64,000 nucleotides of DNA from CAZNSX01 sp964575845 (GCA_964575845.1 CAZNSX010000003.1:496001-560000); one strand, 5' to 3'. Positions 34,457-43,644 are shown, numbered from the stretch's first letter. A program made the numbers and translations. Notes: a model not told the origin generated them from the sequence alone.

Positions 34457-35704
34457 ATGGTAAGGTTCGCAAAGTTGGAGGTGCCCGAAGAGGGTAGGCG
34501 AATCGAGGTCAAAGATAAAAAGCTCGTCATTCCCGATAACCCCATCATCCCGTGCATCAGAGGCGATGGCACCGGCGTGGACATTTTCCCCGCGGCCCAG
34601 AAGGTGCTGGATGCGGCCGTGAAAAAGGCGTACGGCGGCGGGAAGAAGATCGTCTGGTTCAAGCTCTATGCAGGCGATGAGGCCATGGAAAAGTACGGCG
34701 AGGTATTGCCCAAGGATACTCTGGATGCCATCAAGTATTACTACGTCGCCATCAAGGGCCCTCTCACCACGCCCGTTGGGGGAGGCTACCGCAGCCTGAA
34801 TGTGACCATGAGGCAGGTTCTGGACCTTTACGCCTGCGTCCGACCTGTGCGATGGTTCAAGGGTGTGCCCAGCCCGGTGCGGGAGCCCTGGAAGATGAAC
34901 ATCGTAGTCTACCGGGAGAACACCGAGGACGTCTACGCGGGCATCGAGTGGGAGAAGGGGACTAAGGCGGCCCGCCGGGTGATCGAATGGCTGAACAAGG
35001 AGATGGGCACCCGCATCCGTACCGATTCAGGGGTCGGCATCAAGCCCATCAGCGTGCGGGGCAGCACGCGCCTCATCCGGAAGGCCATCCAATACGCCAT
35101 CGATAACAAGCGCTCATCGGTGACCATGATGCATAAGGGCAACATCATGAAGTTCACCGAGGGGGCCTTCCGCGACTGGGGCTATGCCCTTGCCAAGAAG
35201 GAGTTCTCGAATACCGTCATCAGCGAGGATGAGCTCTGGAGCAAGTATGACGGCAAGCAGCCCGAGGGCAAGGTCGTCCTCAAAGATCGCATCGCCGACA
35301 GCATGTTCCAGCAGATACTCACCCGCACCGACGAGTACGATGTCGTGGCTACCCCCAACCTCAACGGTGACTTCATATCCGATGCAGCGGCAGCCCAGGT
35401 GGGAGGTCTCGGCATGGCGCCGGGAGCTAATATCGGGGACTACGTGGGCCTCTTCGAGGCTACCCATGGCACGGCACCCAAGTATGCCGGAAAGGATATG
35501 GTCAACCCGGGCTCCCTCATTCTCTCAGGGGTGATGATGCTCCGCTACCTCGTGTGGCATAAATCGGCGGAGCTCGTAGAGGAGGCCATAGAGAGGACCA
35601 TCGAGCAGAAGACCGTTACCTATGACCTGGAGCGTCAGATGGAGGGGGCTACGAAAGTTCCCACATCGGTCTTTGCCGAGAACATCGTGAAGAATATGGG
35701 CTGA
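34457..35704 (+). CDS. icd: Isocitrate dehydrogenase (NADP+)
   Basis: Oxidatively decarboxylates isocitrate to 2-oxoglutarate. 415 residues, homodimeric E. coli-like type. The substrate loop VGGGYRSLNVTMRQ contains the regulatory/substrate Ser and conserved Arg. RENTEDVYAGIEW and MMHKGNIMKFTEGAFRDWGY are intact. HGTAPKYAGKD, with Lys-Tyr after HGTAP, is the NADP-specific determinant; NAD enzymes differ here. The ATG is 10 bases after AAAGGAG. If the pathway ran reductively, this NADPH-linked step would carboxylate 2-oxoglutarate. Confidence 0.96.
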   Translation: MVRFAKLEVPEEGRRIEVKDKKLVIPDNPIIPCIRGDGTGVDIFPAAQKVLDAAVKKAYGGGKKIVWFKLYAGDEAMEKYGEVLPKDTLDAIKYYYVAIKGPLTTPVGGGYRSLNVTMRQVLDLYACVRPVRWFKGVPSPVREPWKMNIVVYRENTEDVYAGIEWEKGTKAARRVIEWLNKEMGTRIRTDSGVGIKPISVRGSTRLIRKAIQYAIDNKRSSVTMMHKGNIMKFTEGAFRDWGYALAKKEFSNTVISEDELWSKYDGKQPEGKVVLKDRIADSMFQQILTRTDEYDVVATPNLNGDFISDAAAAQVGGLGMAPGANIGDYVGLFEATHGTAPKYAGKDMVNPGSLILSGVMMLRYLVWHKSAELVEEAIERTIEQKTVTYDLERQMEGATKVPTSVFAENIVKNMG

Positions 35705-35781
35705 TAGTATGACTCCCGGCGAGGCATGGCGCATCGGGCTCGAGGCCCATTTCTAAACCAAGCGCTCTGAGGAGAGAGGCA

Positions 35782-36711
35782 ATGAGTAGGCCTAAGATCA
35801 CAATCGTGGGGGCGGGCAACGTCGGGGCTACCACAGCCCACTGGGCGTCGGAGAAAGAACTGGGGGATGTTTGCCTGGTGGACCTCGTTGAGGGAATGCC
35901 CCAGGGGAAGGCCCTGGACCTCATGCAATCGGGGCCGGTGGAGGGTTTCGACACAAGGCTCCAGGGATGCAACACTTATGACGAAACGGCTGACTCCGAC
36001 ATCGTGGTTATCACAGCGGGTCTGGCCCGGAAACCCGGCATGAGCCGCGAGGACCTGCTGGAGAAAAACGTGGCCATCGTCAAGCCCGTCACCGAGCAGG
36101 TCGTCAAATACTCCCCCAATTGCATCCTCATCGTCGTCAGTAACCCCCTGGATGCCATGGTCTATGTGGCCCACAAAGTGAGCAAGTTCCCCAGAAACCG
36201 CATCATGGGCATGGCGGGCATCCTGGACACGGCCCGCTTCCGCACCTTCATCGCCATGGAGCTGGGGATATCGGTGGAGGATGTTCAGGCGATGGTCCTG
36301 GGAGGCCACGGTGACACCATGGTCCCCCTGCCCCAATATGCCACCGTCTCCGGCATCCCCATATCTCACTTCCTTGACCAGGCCACGATCGACCGGCTCG
36401 TTGACCGAACCCGGAAGGGCGGAGGGGAGATAGTGGCGCTTCTTAAGACGGGAAGCGCCTACTACGCGCCGGCGGCGGCCGTGGTTCAGATGATCGAAGC
36501 CATAATCTTCGACAAGAAGCGAATCCTGCCCTGCTGTGCCTATCTGGACGGGGAGTACGGGGAGAAGGACATCTTCATGGGTGTTCCAGTGAAGCTGGGC
36601 GCGGGTGGCCTGGAGGAGGTCATCGACCTGAAGCTCACCGGGGCCGACCTGGAGGGGTTCAAAAAATCGGCCCAGCACGTCAGGAATACCGTGGCTGAGG
36701 TGAAACTCTGA
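35782..36711 (+). CDS. mdh: Malate dehydrogenase (NAD+), LDH-like type
   Basis: 309 residues of the LDH/MDH superfamily. The Rossmann loop ITIVGAGNVGATTA, then an acidic residue at the end of strand 2 (VDLVEG) indicates NAD rather than NADP. ITAGLARKPGMSREDLLEKN, VVSNPLDAMVY, the active His in LGGHGDTMVPL and the substrate Arg/Asp region DTARFRTFIAMEL follow. The Arg in AGLARKPGM matches malate rather than lactate specificity. It interconverts malate and oxaloacetate. Preceded by GAGGAGAGAGG. Confidence 0.95.
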   Translation: MSRPKITIVGAGNVGATTAHWASEKELGDVCLVDLVEGMPQGKALDLMQSGPVEGFDTRLQGCNTYDETADSDIVVITAGLARKPGMSREDLLEKNVAIVKPVTEQVVKYSPNCILIVVSNPLDAMVYVAHKVSKFPRNRIMGMAGILDTARFRTFIAMELGISVEDVQAMVLGGHGDTMVPLPQYATVSGIPISHFLDQATIDRLVDRTRKGGGEIVALLKTGSAYYAPAAAVVQMIEAIIFDKKRILPCCAYLDGEYGEKDIFMGVPVKLGAGGLEEVIDLKLTGADLEGFKKSAQHVRNTVAEVKL

Positions 36712-36723
36712 AACTCTGAGCTG

Positions 36724-36788
36724 GCGCGGCCTTTTCGGAAGGGACTCCCCTGGAAGAGGGGATTTTGGCGTCTTCCCTTGGCCCGCGC
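36724..36788 (+). promoter_or_regulatory. Triple-stem hairpin in the mdh-fumarase spacer
   Basis: Three concentric inverted repeats: GCGCGGCC (36724-36731) with GGCC-CGCGC (36780-36788); GGAAGGG (36737-36743) with CTTCCC (36772-36777); CCCCT (36747-36751) with AGGGG (36757-36761). No U-tract follows, and the fumarase start is 23 bases downstream. Likely an mRNA processing or stability element. Confidence 0.55.
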
Positions 36789-36811
36789 GGCGGAATTGAG
36801 TGAGCTGAGCT

Positions 36812-37654
36812 ATGAGAGAGATCAGAACATCACAAGTAGCTGAAACCGTAAAGAATTTGTGCATATCGGCCAACTATGACCTCGATGAGGGCACCCGGCG
36901 CGCCCTGGAGGAGGCCTTGGCCAGAGAGGAGTCCCCTGCGGGGGCCGAGGTGCTTCGCCAACTCATAGAGAATGCGGAACTGGCCAAGAAGGAACGGGTG
37001 CCCCTCTGTCAGGACACGGGGCTGGCTGTGGTCTTTGCCGATGTGGGCCAGGAGGTTCACATAGTGGGGGGCTCTCTCGAGGAGGCGATCAATGAAGGGG
37101 TGCGCCAGGGCTATAAGGAGGGCTATCTCCGGAAGAGCTCCCTCAATGATCCTCTCCACCGGGTTAACACCGGCGATAACACCCCTGCTGTCATCCATTA
37201 CCGGGTTGTGCCCGGGGATAAGCTGCACCTCCTCTTTTTGGCAAAGGGGGGAGGCTCCGAGAACATGAGCCGTGTTCTCATGCTCTCTCCCTCTGAGGGA
37301 AAGGAGGGGGTTAAGCGGGCTGTGGTGCAGCGCATCAGCGAAGCTGGCGTCAATCCATGCCCCCCCGTCGTAGTGGGGGTCGGCCTGGGGGGTACCTTCG
37401 AGAAGGCTGGCGAGTTGGCGAAGTTTGCCCTTGCGCGGGAGCTGGGAAAGCCTCACCCCGACCCTCAGGTGGCCCAGCTGGAGCAAGAGATTCTGGAGGA
37501 GATAAATAAGCTCGGCATAGGCCCGATGGGCATGGGGGGGAGAACCACCTGCCTGGCCGTCCATGTGGAAATCTCTAACTGCCACCTCGTCGCCCTGCCG
37601 GTGGGCATAAACGTCCAGTGCCACTCCCAACGCCATGCGGAGGCCACCCTCTAG
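36812..37654 (+). CDS. Class I fumarate hydratase, alpha subunit
   Basis: The N-terminal half of an oxygen-sensitive [4Fe-4S] fumarase (FumA/TtdA family), 280 residues. Three Cys suited to cluster binding are visible: VPLCQDTGLAVVF, GVNPCPPVVVGVG and GGRTTCLAVHVE. RVNTGDNTPAVIHY and KGGGSENMS are also family motifs. It pairs with the separate beta subunit encoded 18 bases downstream. Within the TCA cluster a fumarase role is much more likely than tartrate dehydratase, which shares this architecture. Confidence 0.94.
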   Translation: MREIRTSQVAETVKNLCISANYDLDEGTRRALEEALAREESPAGAEVLRQLIENAELAKKERVPLCQDTGLAVVFADVGQEVHIVGGSLEEAINEGVRQGYKEGYLRKSSLNDPLHRVNTGDNTPAVIHYRVVPGDKLHLLFLAKGGGSENMSRVLMLSPSEGKEGVKRAVVQRISEAGVNPCPPVVVGVGLGGTFEKAGELAKFALARELGKPHPDPQVAQLEQEILEEINKLGIGPMGMGGRTTCLAVHVEISNCHLVALPVGINVQCHSQRHAEATL

Positions 37655-37672
37655 GAGGAAAGGTAGAGCGTA

Positions 37673-38230
37673 ATGAGCGAGTCCATAAAGCTTACCACCC
37701 CACTCACGGATGAGAGCGTCTCAAAGCTCAAGAGCGGCGACACGGTTCTCCTTAGCGGAATCATTTACACGGGGCGCGACGCGGCCCACAAACGCCTCGT
37801 CGAGACCCTTGACCGGGGCGAAAAGCTTCCCGTTGACCTCAAGGGACAGGTTATCTATTTCGTTGGCCCCACCCCTCCCAAGCCAGGGCAGGTTATCGGG
37901 TCTGCCGGCCCGACGACGAGCGGCCGTATGGATGCTTACTCCCCCCGGCTCATCGCGCAGGGCCTGAAGGGGATGATCGGCAAGGGCTCCAGAAACGAGG
38001 CTGTCATCGAGGCCATGAAGAAGCATAAGGCCGTCTATTTCGGGGCAACAGGCGGGGCGGGAGCCCTGCTCGCCAAACGCATTATCGCAGCAGAGGTGGT
38101 GGCCTATGATGACCTGGGCCCCGAGGCTGTAAGAAGGCTCGAGGTGAAGGATTTTCCCGTCATCGTCGTAAATGACATCTACGGTAACGACCTCTATCAG
38201 GAGGGCAAGAAGAAGTATGCCCGTGCCTGA
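37673..38230 (+). CDS. Class I fumarate hydratase, beta subunit
   Basis: The C-terminal half of class I fumarase (TtdB-like), 185 residues, carrying the swivelling substrate-binding domain. Recognisable are the VLLSGIIYTGRDAAHKRL, IYFVGPTPPKPGQVIGSAGPT, TTSGRMDAYSPRL and GKGSRNEAVIEAM stretches. It needs the alpha subunit's iron-sulfur cluster for activity. ATG follows AGGAAAGGTAG. The sdh genes start 72 bases later. Confidence 0.94.
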   Translation: MSESIKLTTPLTDESVSKLKSGDTVLLSGIIYTGRDAAHKRLVETLDRGEKLPVDLKGQVIYFVGPTPPKPGQVIGSAGPTTSGRMDAYSPRLIAQGLKGMIGKGSRNEAVIEAMKKHKAVYFGATGGAGALLAKRIIAAEVVAYDDLGPEAVRRLEVKDFPVIVVNDIYGNDLYQEGKKKYARA

Positions 38231-38301
38231 GGAGAAGCCTTCGTTCCGCTCTCCGCTCCCTTGGGAGGGGCCTTTTCCTTTGACTGTAGGGAGGTAGCTC
38301 A

Positions 38302-38688
38302 ATGCGCTATCGGGGGCACCTAGGATTCATCGCCTGGCTCTTCCACCGAATCTCCGGTGCGGCGATCGTGCTTTATTTGATCTTGCACGTCTTCGTGATG
38401 CGGAACCTCACGGCCGGCCCCGAGGGCTTCAACAGCACAATGGCTTTGATGCAGAGGCCCATCTTTGTTCTGGCCGAGCTGACGCTTCTCATAGCCCTCA
38501 TTTACCACAGCTTCAACGGCATCCGAATCACCGCCGTGGACTTCGGGACTGGCTACTGGGCCCACAAGAAGATCTTTTGGGCACTCATGGCGGCCGGTGT
38601 GGTGGTCTTCATCATAGGGGGCTACCCGATACTTCATCTCGCCACGGCCAAGATGCCGCCCGAGCTCTTAAGGGCAATCGGAAAATAG
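38302..38688 (+). CDS. sdhC: Succinate dehydrogenase membrane anchor / cytochrome b subunit
   Basis: 128 residues with three membrane segments. The first motif is AWLFHRISGAAIVLYLILHVFV, where HRISG is the quinone-site motif and the second His a heme b ligand candidate. IALIYHSFNGIRI supplies another His. It anchors SdhAB to the membrane and passes electrons to or from quinone. The next gene begins with a nearly identical motif, suggesting the two anchors arose by duplication. ATG at 38302 follows AGGGAGGTAG. Confidence 0.9.
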   Translation: MRYRGHLGFIAWLFHRISGAAIVLYLILHVFVMRNLTAGPEGFNSTMALMQRPIFVLAELTLLIALIYHSFNGIRITAVDFGTGYWAHKKIFWALMAAGVVVFIIGGYPILHLATAKMPPELLRAIGK

Positions 38689-38703
38689 AGGGGGTGAGGA
38701 GAG

Positions 38704-39069
38704 ATGGAATACAGGCAATACAGGCAGTCGAATCGGGCCGGTTCCATGGCCTGGCTCTTTCAGCGGGTGAGCGGCATCGGCATCTTAGTCCTGCTCATAG
38801 TTCACCTGTGGGTGACCCATTACTTCCCCGGCGGGTTCGTTACCTTCGATAAGGTGGCAACGCGCCTGGACATGCCGGGTTGGAGGGTGCTTGACCTCTT
38901 CTTTCTGGCCATCCTCCTCTTCCATGCTTTCTATGGCCTCTGGATGATCACCCTGGACTATGTCCATAGGGACTGGCAGCGGTTGGCGCTTTATAGCATC
39001 TTCTGGGTCGCGGCGCTGGTCATCTTCCTTTACGGTGCCGTGACTCTCTTGCCCTTCGCCAGGGCTTAG
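38704..39069 (+). CDS. sdhD: Succinate dehydrogenase membrane anchor subunit
   Basis: 121 residues, three membrane segments, starting with SMAWLFQRVSGIGILVLLIVHLWVTHY. Compare SdhC's AWLFHRISG: the His is Gln here, but His residues for heme coordination remain (VHLWVTHY, LLFHAFYGLWM). Two anchors that each carry a His-bearing three-helix bundle fit the two-subunit membrane domain of types A/B in the older classification. 15 bases separate it from sdhC and 17 from sdhA. Confidence 0.88.
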   Translation: MEYRQYRQSNRAGSMAWLFQRVSGIGILVLLIVHLWVTHYFPGGFVTFDKVATRLDMPGWRVLDLFFLAILLFHAFYGLWMITLDYVHRDWQRLALYSIFWVAALVIFLYGAVTLLPFARA

Positions 39070-39086
39070 GGGAGAAGGGGTTCGTC

Positions 39087-40796
39087 ATGGCCATACAGCA
39101 TGAAGTCCTCATTGTGGGCACTGGCCTGGCAGGCCTCACGGCTGCCATGCAATGTTGCGGCAAAGTGGACACGGGGGTTATATCCAAGGTTTTCCCCACG
39201 CGCGCCCACTCGGTGGCCGCCCAGGGGGGAATAGCGGCTGCTCTCGGAAACGTCTCCGATGACACGCCCGAGATTCATGCCTATGACACTATTAAGGGGA
39301 GCGACTTTCTTGGAGACCAGGACGTCATCGAGACGATGTGCGAGGATGCCCCGCGGGCCATCATCGAGTTGGAGCACCTGGGGGTCCCCTTCAGCCGTCT
39401 CGATAACGGCAAGATAAACCAGCGGCCCTTCGGCGGCCACACCCACGCCAGGGCCGCTTTCGCGGCGGACAGGACGGGGCACGTGCTCATGCATACCCTC
39501 TACGGGCAGTGCCTTCACCACAACGTCAATTTCTACTCGGAATATTTCGTCACGGACCTCCTCGTGAAGGACGGGCGCTGTTGCGGTCTTGTGGCCTTTA
39601 ACATCGTTGACGGCGAGTTCCACACCTTCCAGGCCAAGGCGGTGCTTTTCTCCACCGGGGGCTGCGGCCAGGTTTTCCGGACGACCTCCAACTGCCAGGG
39701 CCTCACAGGAGATGGCATGGCCCTGGCCTATCGGGCGGGAGTCCCCCTTGAGGACATGGAGTTCTTCCAGTTCCATCCCACGGGCCTCTATCCCCTCGGC
39801 ATCCTCATTACCGAAGGGGTGAGGGGCGAGGGCGGCTTCCTCATTAACAGCAAGGGCGAGCGGTTCATGGAGCGCTATGCGCCCACCATGAAGGACCTCG
39901 CCTCGCGGGATGTGGTCTCCCGGGCCATTTACACCGAGGTCAAGGAAGGCCGAGGTGTGGGGGAGCTCAAAGATCACGTCTATCTCGACGTGCGCCATCT
40001 GGGAAAAGATAAGATCGTGGAGCGCCTTCCCGAGATGGTCAAGTTTGCCCAGACCTATGTGGGGGTGGACATGATCCGCGAGCCCGTGCCCGTGACGCCC
40101 ACGGCCCACTACTCCATGGGCGGCATACCCACCGATAAGGATGGGCGCGTGGTCGTGGACGATAAGGGCACCATCACGGAGGGCTTTTACGCCGCCGGGG
40201 AGGCTGCCTGCACCAGTGTGCACGGGGCAAACCGGCTGGGCTGCAATTCGCTTCTCGACCTCGTGGTCTTTGGCCGGAGGGCGGGGAGGCACATGGTGAA
40301 ATATGTTGCCGGGGCCGATTTCCCGCAGCTTCCACCCGAGCCCGAGGCCAGGAGCCTTGAGCGAATCGAGGTTATAAAGAGCAGGAAGAACGGGGTCTCC
40401 GCCGGTATCATCCACGAGGAACTCAAGGACACCATGATGGATAATTGCTCGGTCTTCAGAAACGAGGAGCTCATCACCAAGGCCCTCTCGGATGTGAAGC
40501 GCCTCCGGGAAAAGTACGATAATGAGGCGAGCATCACGGACAAGGGTAAGAAGTTTAACCTCGACCTTGTAGAGGTCCTGGAGCTGGGCTATGTACTGGA
40601 GATGGCCGAGGTGCTGGCCGTCTGCGCCCTGAACCGCAAGGAGAGCCGGGGCGCTCAGAGCCGGGTGGACTACCCTCAGCGGGATGACGCAAACTGGCTT
40701 AAACATACTCTGGCCTACTGCACCCCCGAGGGTATCCGCATAGGCTACAAACCCGTCACTATCACCCGGTGGCAGCCCGTAGAGCGGAAGTATTAG
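39087..40796 (+). CDS. sdhA: Succinate dehydrogenase / fumarate reductase flavoprotein
   Basis: 569 residues with an N-terminal FAD loop VLIVGTGLAGLTAAMQ and the covalent-FAD His in RAHSVAAQGGIAAAL. GGHTHARAAFAADRTGH holds the capping-domain substrate residues, and FQFHPTGLYPLGILITEGVRGEGG the active-site Arg/His. TPTAHYSMGGIPTDKDG follows, then a C-terminal helical domain (LNRKESRGAQSRVDYPQRDD). It oxidises succinate or reduces fumarate; direction cannot be read from sequence. Part of sdhCDAB in the order common in Desulfobacterota and Proteobacteria. Confidence 0.97.
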   Translation: MAIQHEVLIVGTGLAGLTAAMQCCGKVDTGVISKVFPTRAHSVAAQGGIAAALGNVSDDTPEIHAYDTIKGSDFLGDQDVIETMCEDAPRAIIELEHLGVPFSRLDNGKINQRPFGGHTHARAAFAADRTGHVLMHTLYGQCLHHNVNFYSEYFVTDLLVKDGRCCGLVAFNIVDGEFHTFQAKAVLFSTGGCGQVFRTTSNCQGLTGDGMALAYRAGVPLEDMEFFQFHPTGLYPLGILITEGVRGEGGFLINSKGERFMERYAPTMKDLASRDVVSRAIYTEVKEGRGVGELKDHVYLDVRHLGKDKIVERLPEMVKFAQTYVGVDMIREPVPVTPTAHYSMGGIPTDKDGRVVVDDKGTITEGFYAAGEAACTSVHGANRLGCNSLLDLVVFGRRAGRHMVKYVAGADFPQLPPEPEARSLERIEVIKSRKNGVSAGIIHEELKDTMMDNCSVFRNEELITKALSDVKRLREKYDNEASITDKGKKFNLDLVEVLELGYVLEMAEVLAVCALNRKESRGAQSRVDYPQRDDANWLKHTLAYCTPEGIRIGYKPVTITRWQPVERKY

Positions 40797-40813
40797 GAGG
40801 GAGATGAGCGAGG

Positions 40814-41518
40814 ATGAATGTCACCCTAAAGATATACCGCTTTGACCCCGAGAAGGACAAGGCTCCCCATTACCAGGAATTCACTGTGGATGCCCAGCCG
40901 GAGTGGCGCATTCTGGACTGCCTCAACGAGGTCCGATGGAAGCATGACGGGACCCTGGCTTTCCGCAGAGCCTGCATGCACGGCGTGTGCGGCTCGGACG
41001 GGATGAAGATAAATGGCGTGAACCGGCTGGCGTGTCAGAGTCTCGTGAAGGACTTCAAGGCGGGAAAGAAGATAACAGTCGAGCCCCTTCCCTCTCTTCC
41101 CGTGGTTAGGGACCTGGTAGTGAACATGGACGACTTCTTCGCCAAGTACGAGGTCGTAAAGCCCTATCTCCTCACCAAGAGCCCGCCTCCTGAGAGGGAG
41201 CGGCTGCAGAGTCCCAAGGACAGGAAACTCCTGGACGGCTCCTACGAGTGCATCCTATGCGCCTGCTGCACCACCTCCTGTCCCTCCTACTGGGCCGATA
41301 AGAAGTTCCTGGGCCCTGCCGCCCTGCTGTGGGCCTACCGCTATGTTTATGATTCCCGGGATGAGGCCACAGACGAGCGGCTTGACATGGTGGATGGCCA
41401 GGAGGAGGTCTGGCGCTGCCACACCATCTTCAACTGCGTCGAAGCTTGTCCCAAGGAACTGAACCCTACCTGGGGCATCGGGAGGCTGAAGACGAAAATA
41501 ATCTCCCGACGCTTCTAG
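40814..41518 (+). CDS. sdhB: Succinate dehydrogenase / fumarate reductase iron-sulfur subunit
   Basis: 234 residues. [2Fe-2S] ligands are in CMHGVCGSDGMKING plus the later Cys of NRLACQ; the second domain has a CILCACCTTSCP motif and a CVEACPKELNP motif for the [4Fe-4S] and [3Fe-4S] clusters. It carries electrons from SdhA flavin to the membrane quinone site. The start lies 17 bases after sdhA, with GGAGGGAGATGAG upstream. Confidence 0.96.
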   Translation: MNVTLKIYRFDPEKDKAPHYQEFTVDAQPEWRILDCLNEVRWKHDGTLAFRRACMHGVCGSDGMKINGVNRLACQSLVKDFKAGKKITVEPLPSLPVVRDLVVNMDDFFAKYEVVKPYLLTKSPPPERERLQSPKDRKLLDGSYECILCACCTTSCPSYWADKKFLGPAALLWAYRYVYDSRDEATDERLDMVDGQEEVWRCHTIFNCVEACPKELNPTWGIGRLKTKIISRRF

Positions 41519-41539
41519 TTTGAGAGGCGGAGCCGATTC

Positions 41540-42703
41540 ATGAAAATCCACGAATATCAGGCCAAGAAGCTTCTCAAGGCCTATGGGGTTCCGATTCCCG
41601 AAGGGGTGGTGGTCGATAGCGCCGAGGGAGCGGAGGAGTTCGCCCGCGGCCTGGGCCGTCCGGTGGTCATCAAGGCCCAGATTCATGCCGGGGGTCGCGG
41701 TAAGGGAGGGGGCATAAAACTAGTGCAGACGCCCGAGGAGGCCCGGGAGGCCGCAGGCCAGATCCTGGGCATGAGGCTCATCACTCACCAGACGGGCCCC
41801 GAAGGGAAATTGGTCCGGCGGGTCCTGGTGGAAGAGGGGATGGAGGTCAGGAAGGAACTCTACCTGGGGGTCGTGGTGGACCGGTTCATTGCCCGCCCGG
41901 TCATCATGGCGAGCGAGGCCGGAGGGATGGAGATCGAGGAGGTGGCGGCCGAGAGCCCCGAGAAGATCCTGAAGGCCACGGTGGACCCGGTCTTAGGGGC
42001 CAGGAACTATCTGGGCCGCAAGCTGGCTTACGGGTTAAGCCTTCCCCGGGAGCTCTCAAAGGAGGCCATTTCTTTAATCCTGAACCTCTACCGGCTATTC
42101 GATGAGAAGGACTGCAGCCTGGCCGAGATAAACCCTTTGGTGATCGCGGCTGATGGCCGCTTGCTGGCGCTGGACGCGAAGCTCAATTTTGATGACAGCG
42201 CCCTTTACAGGCACCCCGAGATTCTGGAACTGAGGGACCTCGATGAGGAGGAACCGCTGGAGGTAGAGGCCTCAAAGTACGACCTGAACTACATCAAGCT
42301 CGACGGGAGCGTGGGCTGTATGGTCAATGGCGCGGGCCTCGCCATGGCCACCATGGACATAATAAAGCTGGCGGGGGCCGAGCCTGCTAACTTTCTGGAT
42401 GTGGGGGGAGGTGCCAACCAGGAGCAGATAGAGAACGCCTTCCGCATCCTGATGTCAGATGCCCACGTCAAGGCGGTCCTGATCAACATTTTCGGCGGCA
42501 TACTGCGCTGCGATGTTCTGGCTAAGGGACTCGTGGAGGCGGTTAAGAAGGTCAGGGTGGAGGGGCCCATCGTCATCCGCATGGAGGGCACAAACGTCGA
42601 GCGTGGGCGAGAGATCCTGAACTCCTCGGGCATTGATTTCACCCTGGTGGGCGGCATGCAGGATGCGGCCCAAAAGGTGGTGGAAGCCCTCAAGGGAGCC
42701 TGA
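41540..42703 (+). CDS. sucC: Succinyl-CoA synthetase beta subunit
   Basis: 387 residues with the ATP-grasp fold: MKIHEYQAKKLLKAYGVP at the N-terminus, VVIKAQIHAGGRGKGGG, EINPLVI, and the C-terminal CoA-ligase domain with FLDVGGGANQEQIENAF and INIFGGILRCDVLAKG. It joins succinate and CoA with ATP or GTP, or the reverse for substrate-level phosphorylation. sucD follows 71 bases downstream. Confidence 0.96.
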   Translation: MKIHEYQAKKLLKAYGVPIPEGVVVDSAEGAEEFARGLGRPVVIKAQIHAGGRGKGGGIKLVQTPEEAREAAGQILGMRLITHQTGPEGKLVRRVLVEEGMEVRKELYLGVVVDRFIARPVIMASEAGGMEIEEVAAESPEKILKATVDPVLGARNYLGRKLAYGLSLPRELSKEAISLILNLYRLFDEKDCSLAEINPLVIAADGRLLALDAKLNFDDSALYRHPEILELRDLDEEEPLEVEASKYDLNYIKLDGSVGCMVNGAGLAMATMDIIKLAGAEPANFLDVGGGANQEQIENAFRILMSDAHVKAVLINIFGGILRCDVLAKGLVEAVKKVRVEGPIVIRMEGTNVERGREILNSSGIDFTLVGGMQDAAQKVVEALKGA

Positions 42704-42774
42704 GGGATGGGGGGCCGACGCCAGCGTGAACTTCCGATGAAAGAATTTTCTCGACCTGACCTGGGGTGGAGTCC

Positions 42775-43644
42775 ATGAGCATCCTTGTCGATGAGAGGAC
42801 CCGGCTTATAGTGCAGGGCATAACCGGGCGGGAGGGTACCTTCCATGCCCGTCAGTGCATAGCCTATGGGACCAAAGTGGTGGCCGGGGTCACTCCCGGA
42901 AAGGGCGGGAACAAGATGGATGATGTCCCCGTATTCGATAGCGTTTCCCGAGCGGTGAGGGAGACGGGGGCAAATGCTTCCGTCATCTTCGTACCTCCCG
43001 CCTTCGCCGCCGATGCAGTTCTGGAGGCCGCCGACGCAGGTCTGGGCGTGGTCGTCTGCATAACGGAGGGCATTCCCGCCAGAGACATGCTCTATGTGGC
43101 CCGATTCCTGGAGGGGAGTTTCACCCGCCTCATAGGTCCCAACTGCCCTGGCATCATCTCCCCGGGAAAATGCAAGATAGGCATCATGCCGGGCCACATT
43201 CATAAGGAAGGGAGAGTGGGCGTTATCTCCCGCAGCGGCACCCTCACCTACGAAGTCGTGGCCCAGATGACAGAGCGGGGCATAGGCCAATCCACCTGCA
43301 TCGGGATAGGGGGGGACCCGATCATCGGTACCGATTTCATCGACCTCTTGAAACTCTTCCAGGAGGACCCCTACACGGACGCTATCGTGATGATCGGCGA
43401 GATAGGCGGCACGGCCGAGCAGGAGGCGGCGGCCTACGTTGAAAATAATGTGAGAAAGCCCGTGGTGGGATTCATCGCCGGACAGACGGCTCCCCCGGGC
43501 CGCCGCATGGGGCACGCTGGCGCCATCATCTCCGGCAGCTCCGGCACCGCGGCGGAGAAGATGGCGGCAATGGAGAAGGCGGGGATAAGGGTCTGCCGGA
43601 GTCCGGCTGAGATGGGCGAGAGGGTTGCCTCGGTTGTGAAATAG
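42775..43644 (+). CDS. sucD: Succinyl-CoA synthetase alpha subunit
   Basis: About 289 residues. The CoA-binding N-terminus is VQGITGREGTFHARQCIAYGT; the phosphorylated His is His247 in RRMGHAGAIISG; GIGGDPIIGTDFID and GEIGGTAEQEAA are conserved. It forms the heterodimer or heterotetramer with SucC. ATG at 42775 is favoured; GTG at 42766 adds three residues. GGGGTGGAG immediately ahead serves as the ribosome-binding site. Succinyl-CoA made by the downstream Kor enzymes feeds this step. Confidence 0.96.
   Translation: MSILVDERTRLIVQGITGREGTFHARQCIAYGTKVVAGVTPGKGGNKMDDVPVFDSVSRAVRETGANASVIFVPPAFAADAVLEAADAGLGVVVCITEGIPARDMLYVARFLEGSFTRLIGPNCPGIISPGKCKIGIMPGHIHKEGRVGVISRSGTLTYEVVAQMTERGIGQSTCIGIGGDPIIGTDFIDLLKLFQEDPYTDAIVMIGEIGGTAEQEAAAYVENNVRKPVVGFIAGQTAPPGRRMGHAGAIISGSSGTAAEKMAAMEKAGIRVCRSPAEMGERVASVVK

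Noticed and set aside
35635..36873. Long minus-strand open frame (412 codons) opposite mdh
   Set aside because: Antisense shadow of malate dehydrogenase; composition is His/Asp/Gly-rich with no recognisable domain.
39066..40706. Very long minus-strand open frame (546 codons) opposite sdhA
   Set aside because: The plus strand encodes an unmistakable SdhA with all motifs; the antisense frame is open only because of high G+C codon bias.
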